From NCBI GenBank assembly GCA_029775955.1, contig JARVJW010000106.1:1-7196 (forward strand): a stretch of DNA of 7,196 nt. The letters run 5' to 3'. The notes below the pieces were generated by a model. It did no database searches and was not told where the DNA came from. It saw only the letters and a list, made by a program, of their open reading frames with translations. Shown here piece after piece: positions 6,353 to 7,196 of this stretch. The first letter of the stretch is position 1. Each line of letters begins with the position of its first letter. Made by a program: the position numbers and the translations under genes. Origin of the DNA: Nitrososphaeria archaeon. GTDB lineage: Archaea > Thermoproteota > Nitrososphaeria > Conexivisphaerales > UBA164.

Positions 6353-6838
6353 TTAGGAAACTTTTGTGTCAAATGCTCCTGAATTAATTTCAGCAAGTAC
6401 TTCCTCAGGTGTTTTGTTTTCAACCTTTATGCCGAGAGACGCGCATGTACCCACTATCATCTTTATTGCACCCTTTAATGTTTTCGCGCTTGTATTATCA
6501 TATTTACTTTTGGCGATTTTAACAACAGAATCAAAAGAAATATTTCCGGCCCATTCTGTGCCTGCTTTTGCTGAGCCCTTTTGCAGCCCAATTTCCTTTA
6601 ATATAAGAGCTGATGTTGGAGGCAATTTAACAACCACGTTAAATGTTTTATCTGAATACACCTCTACAGATACTGGCACCTTCATTCCTTTGTAATCAGC
6701 CGTTAAATCATTAATTTTCTTTACAACCTGCATAACATTCAGTGCCAAAGGGCCAAGAGCTGGCCCAATTGGAGGGCCGGCATTGGCCTCTCCGCCAGGA
6801 ACTATAAAATTAAAGGCCTTCTTTTCCTTTTCTGCCAT
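6353..6838 (-). CDS. rpl11: Large ribosomal subunit protein L11 (uL11)
   Basis: This 161-residue protein is archaeal/eukaryotic-type L11, which binds the GTPase-associated region of 23S rRNA and supports the L10/L12 stalk and factor binding. The N-terminal domain shows the hallmark GGEANAGPPIGPALGPLALN with its proline/glycine loop, then KKINDLTADYKGMKVPVSV; the C-terminal RNA-binding domain includes ALKEIG-like ALILKEIGL, KTLKGAIKMIVGTCASLGI and a short acidic tail. The length is typical. An ATG at 6853 would add five residues (MQDFV), but MAEKEKKAFNF at 6838 fits both the family and a TATA-like box centred about 27 nt upstream, so I chose 6838. Upstream on the same strand lies the end of a tnpB element; downstream is tRNA-Gly. 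The usual archaeal neighbours (nusG upstream, L1/L10/L12 downstream) are absent from the visible context. Confidence 0.95.
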   Translation of the reverse strand: MAEKEKKAFNFIVPGGEANAGPPIGPALGPLALNVMQVVKKINDLTADYKGMKVPVSVEVYSDKTFNVVVKLPPTSALILKEIGLQKGSAKAGTEWAGNISFDSVVKIAKSKYDNTSAKTLKGAIKMIVGTCASLGIKVENKTPEEVLAEINSGAFDTKVS

Positions 6839-6860
6839 GACAAAATCCTGCATGATAACT

Positions 6861-6868
6861 AATTTAAA
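6861..6868 (-). promoter_or_regulatory. Putative TATA box of rpl11
   Basis: TTTAAATT on the minus strand is preceded by the purine-rich ATAAAGG (possible BRE) and centred about 27 nt upstream of the ATG at 6838. It lies just outside the predicted right end of the tnpB element. Confidence 0.55.
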
Positions 6869-6881
6869 CCTTTATGCTATG

Positions 6882-6909
6882 GTGAACTACCCCGCCCTTG
6901 CGGACGGGG
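6882..6909 (-). ncRNA. Right-end hairpin of the tnpB element, likely 3' part of the omega (guide) RNA scaffold
   Basis: On the minus strand CCCCGTCC and GGGCGGGG (6909-6902 and 6897-6890) form an 8-bp stem with one G-T pair, closed by a GCAA loop of the GNRA type. It is followed by TAGTTCAC up to 6882. GC-rich hairpins of this type followed by TAGTTCAC close many IS200/IS605-type elements, and in TnpB systems the same region forms the 3' scaffold of the omega RNA, with the adjoining flank as guide. The last codons and stop of tnpB (6887-6889) lie in the hairpin. The transcript's 5' end is not determinable here. Confidence 0.5.
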
Positions 6910-7196
6910 CTTCTGCCACGCCCGCTTGTTTGGAGCTTCTCGCTTCAACGGCAATGCTTGCTTTCACATGTGGAATACGCTTTATGTATTCGAGCATGCT
7001 ACTTGTAGAGGCATAATCCTCTGCGAGCGTCTCGCCTAGGTTCCCTAGGCATAGCCCTTCTTCCTTTATCTTATTTGCAGCACCTACATCCCTATCAAAT
7101 ACTGAATGGCATGAAGGGCATACTACCATTCTATCTGATAGGTTCAGATGCTGCACTGTGCCACAATTCATGCATACGCCAGTTGTTCTTATGAAC
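6887..7196 (-). CDS. tnpB: TnpB, RNA-guided nuclease of IS200/IS605-type element, C-terminal part
   Basis: This is an open reading frame entering from the right edge, with about 102 C-terminal residues visible. It starts FIRTTGVCMNCGTVQHLNLSD, continues RMVVCPSCHSVFDRDVGAANKI and ends in EAPSARAG. The CxxC (CMNC) and CPSC pairs form the TnpB zinc ribbon inserted between RuvC-II and RuvC-III, and DRDVGAAN carries the RuvC-III catalytic Asp, so the visible part of the nuclease is intact. TnpB is a programmable DNA nuclease guided by an omega RNA from the element's own 3' end; it helps retain the element in the genome. A tail of about 58 residues after DRDVGAAN is typical, with its last codons inside the right-end hairpin. 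The ATG at 7171 is internal, not the start; RuvC-I and RuvC-II lie outside the window. Confidence 0.88.
   Translation of the reverse strand, partial: FIRTTGVCMNCGTVQHLNLSDRMVVCPSCHSVFDRDVGAANKIKEEGLCLGNLGETLAEDYASTSSMLEYIKRIPHVKASIAVEARSSKQAGVAEAPSARAG

Larger units (their letters stand above)
6882..7196 (-). mobile_element. Right end of an IS200/IS605- or IS1341-type tnpB element, cut by the window edge
   Basis: The segment holds the tnpB 3' end and the terminal hairpin, ending near TTCAC at 6886-6882. The left end and any tnpA lie beyond the window, so I cannot tell a complete IS605-type element from a tnpA-less one. Confidence 0.7.

Noticed and set aside
6366..7016. Plus-strand ORFs opposite rpl11 and tnpB
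   Set aside because: L11 and TnpB motifs on the minus strand account for this sequence fully.
1..7196. CRISPR array or multigene defence system
   Set aside because: No regularly spaced repeats and no Cas, toxin-antitoxin or restriction genes are visible; the only nuclease is the TnpB fragment.

Overview
The window looks archaeal. It encodes a CTP-dependent-type riboflavin kinase fused to a winged helix, an archaeal L11, a DUF1512 membrane protein, a hexulose-6-phosphate synthase and an intron-less tRNA-Gly(GCC) without an encoded CCA. Several genes have an A/T box centred about 26-29 bp upstream of a start codon and no Shine-Dalgarno sequence, which is the leaderless archaeal layout. I cannot place the lineage from the sequence alone.

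Layout. Bases 1-84 are an intergenic flank. Bases 85-1066 are a complete insertion sequence with 17-bp inverted ends and a 9-bp target duplication, but its IS5-like DDE transposase is broken by many frameshifts. Bases 1107-3725 carry three minus-strand genes in the order DUF1512, hxlA-like, DUF2877 (AllH-like). The last two overlap by about 20 nt. Bases 3770-4592 hold a second decayed minus-strand coding region that starts with a zinc-ribbon-like segment, probably another dead transposase. Two plus-strand genes follow: a sugar-1-phosphate nucleotidyltransferase (4723-5460) and ribK (5535-6221). A minus-strand tRNA-Gly and rpl11 face ribK. The right edge holds the 3' end of a minus-strand tnpB with its terminal hairpin, ending about 44 nt upstream of the rpl11 start.

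How the parts relate. The intact genes serve core metabolism and translation: pentose or formaldehyde handling through HPS, FMN synthesis, sugar-nucleotide activation, and ribosome assembly. They are separated by three mobile-element relics of different kinds. The most interesting points are the decayed IS with intact ends, the tnpB right end whose predicted guide segment covers the rpl11 TATA box, the HPS/DUF2877 overlap, a CTAG-centred palindrome just upstream of the nucleotidyltransferase promoter, and a 16-bp out-of-frame repeat inside ribK. I see no CRISPR array, defence operon or clearly new multigene system.
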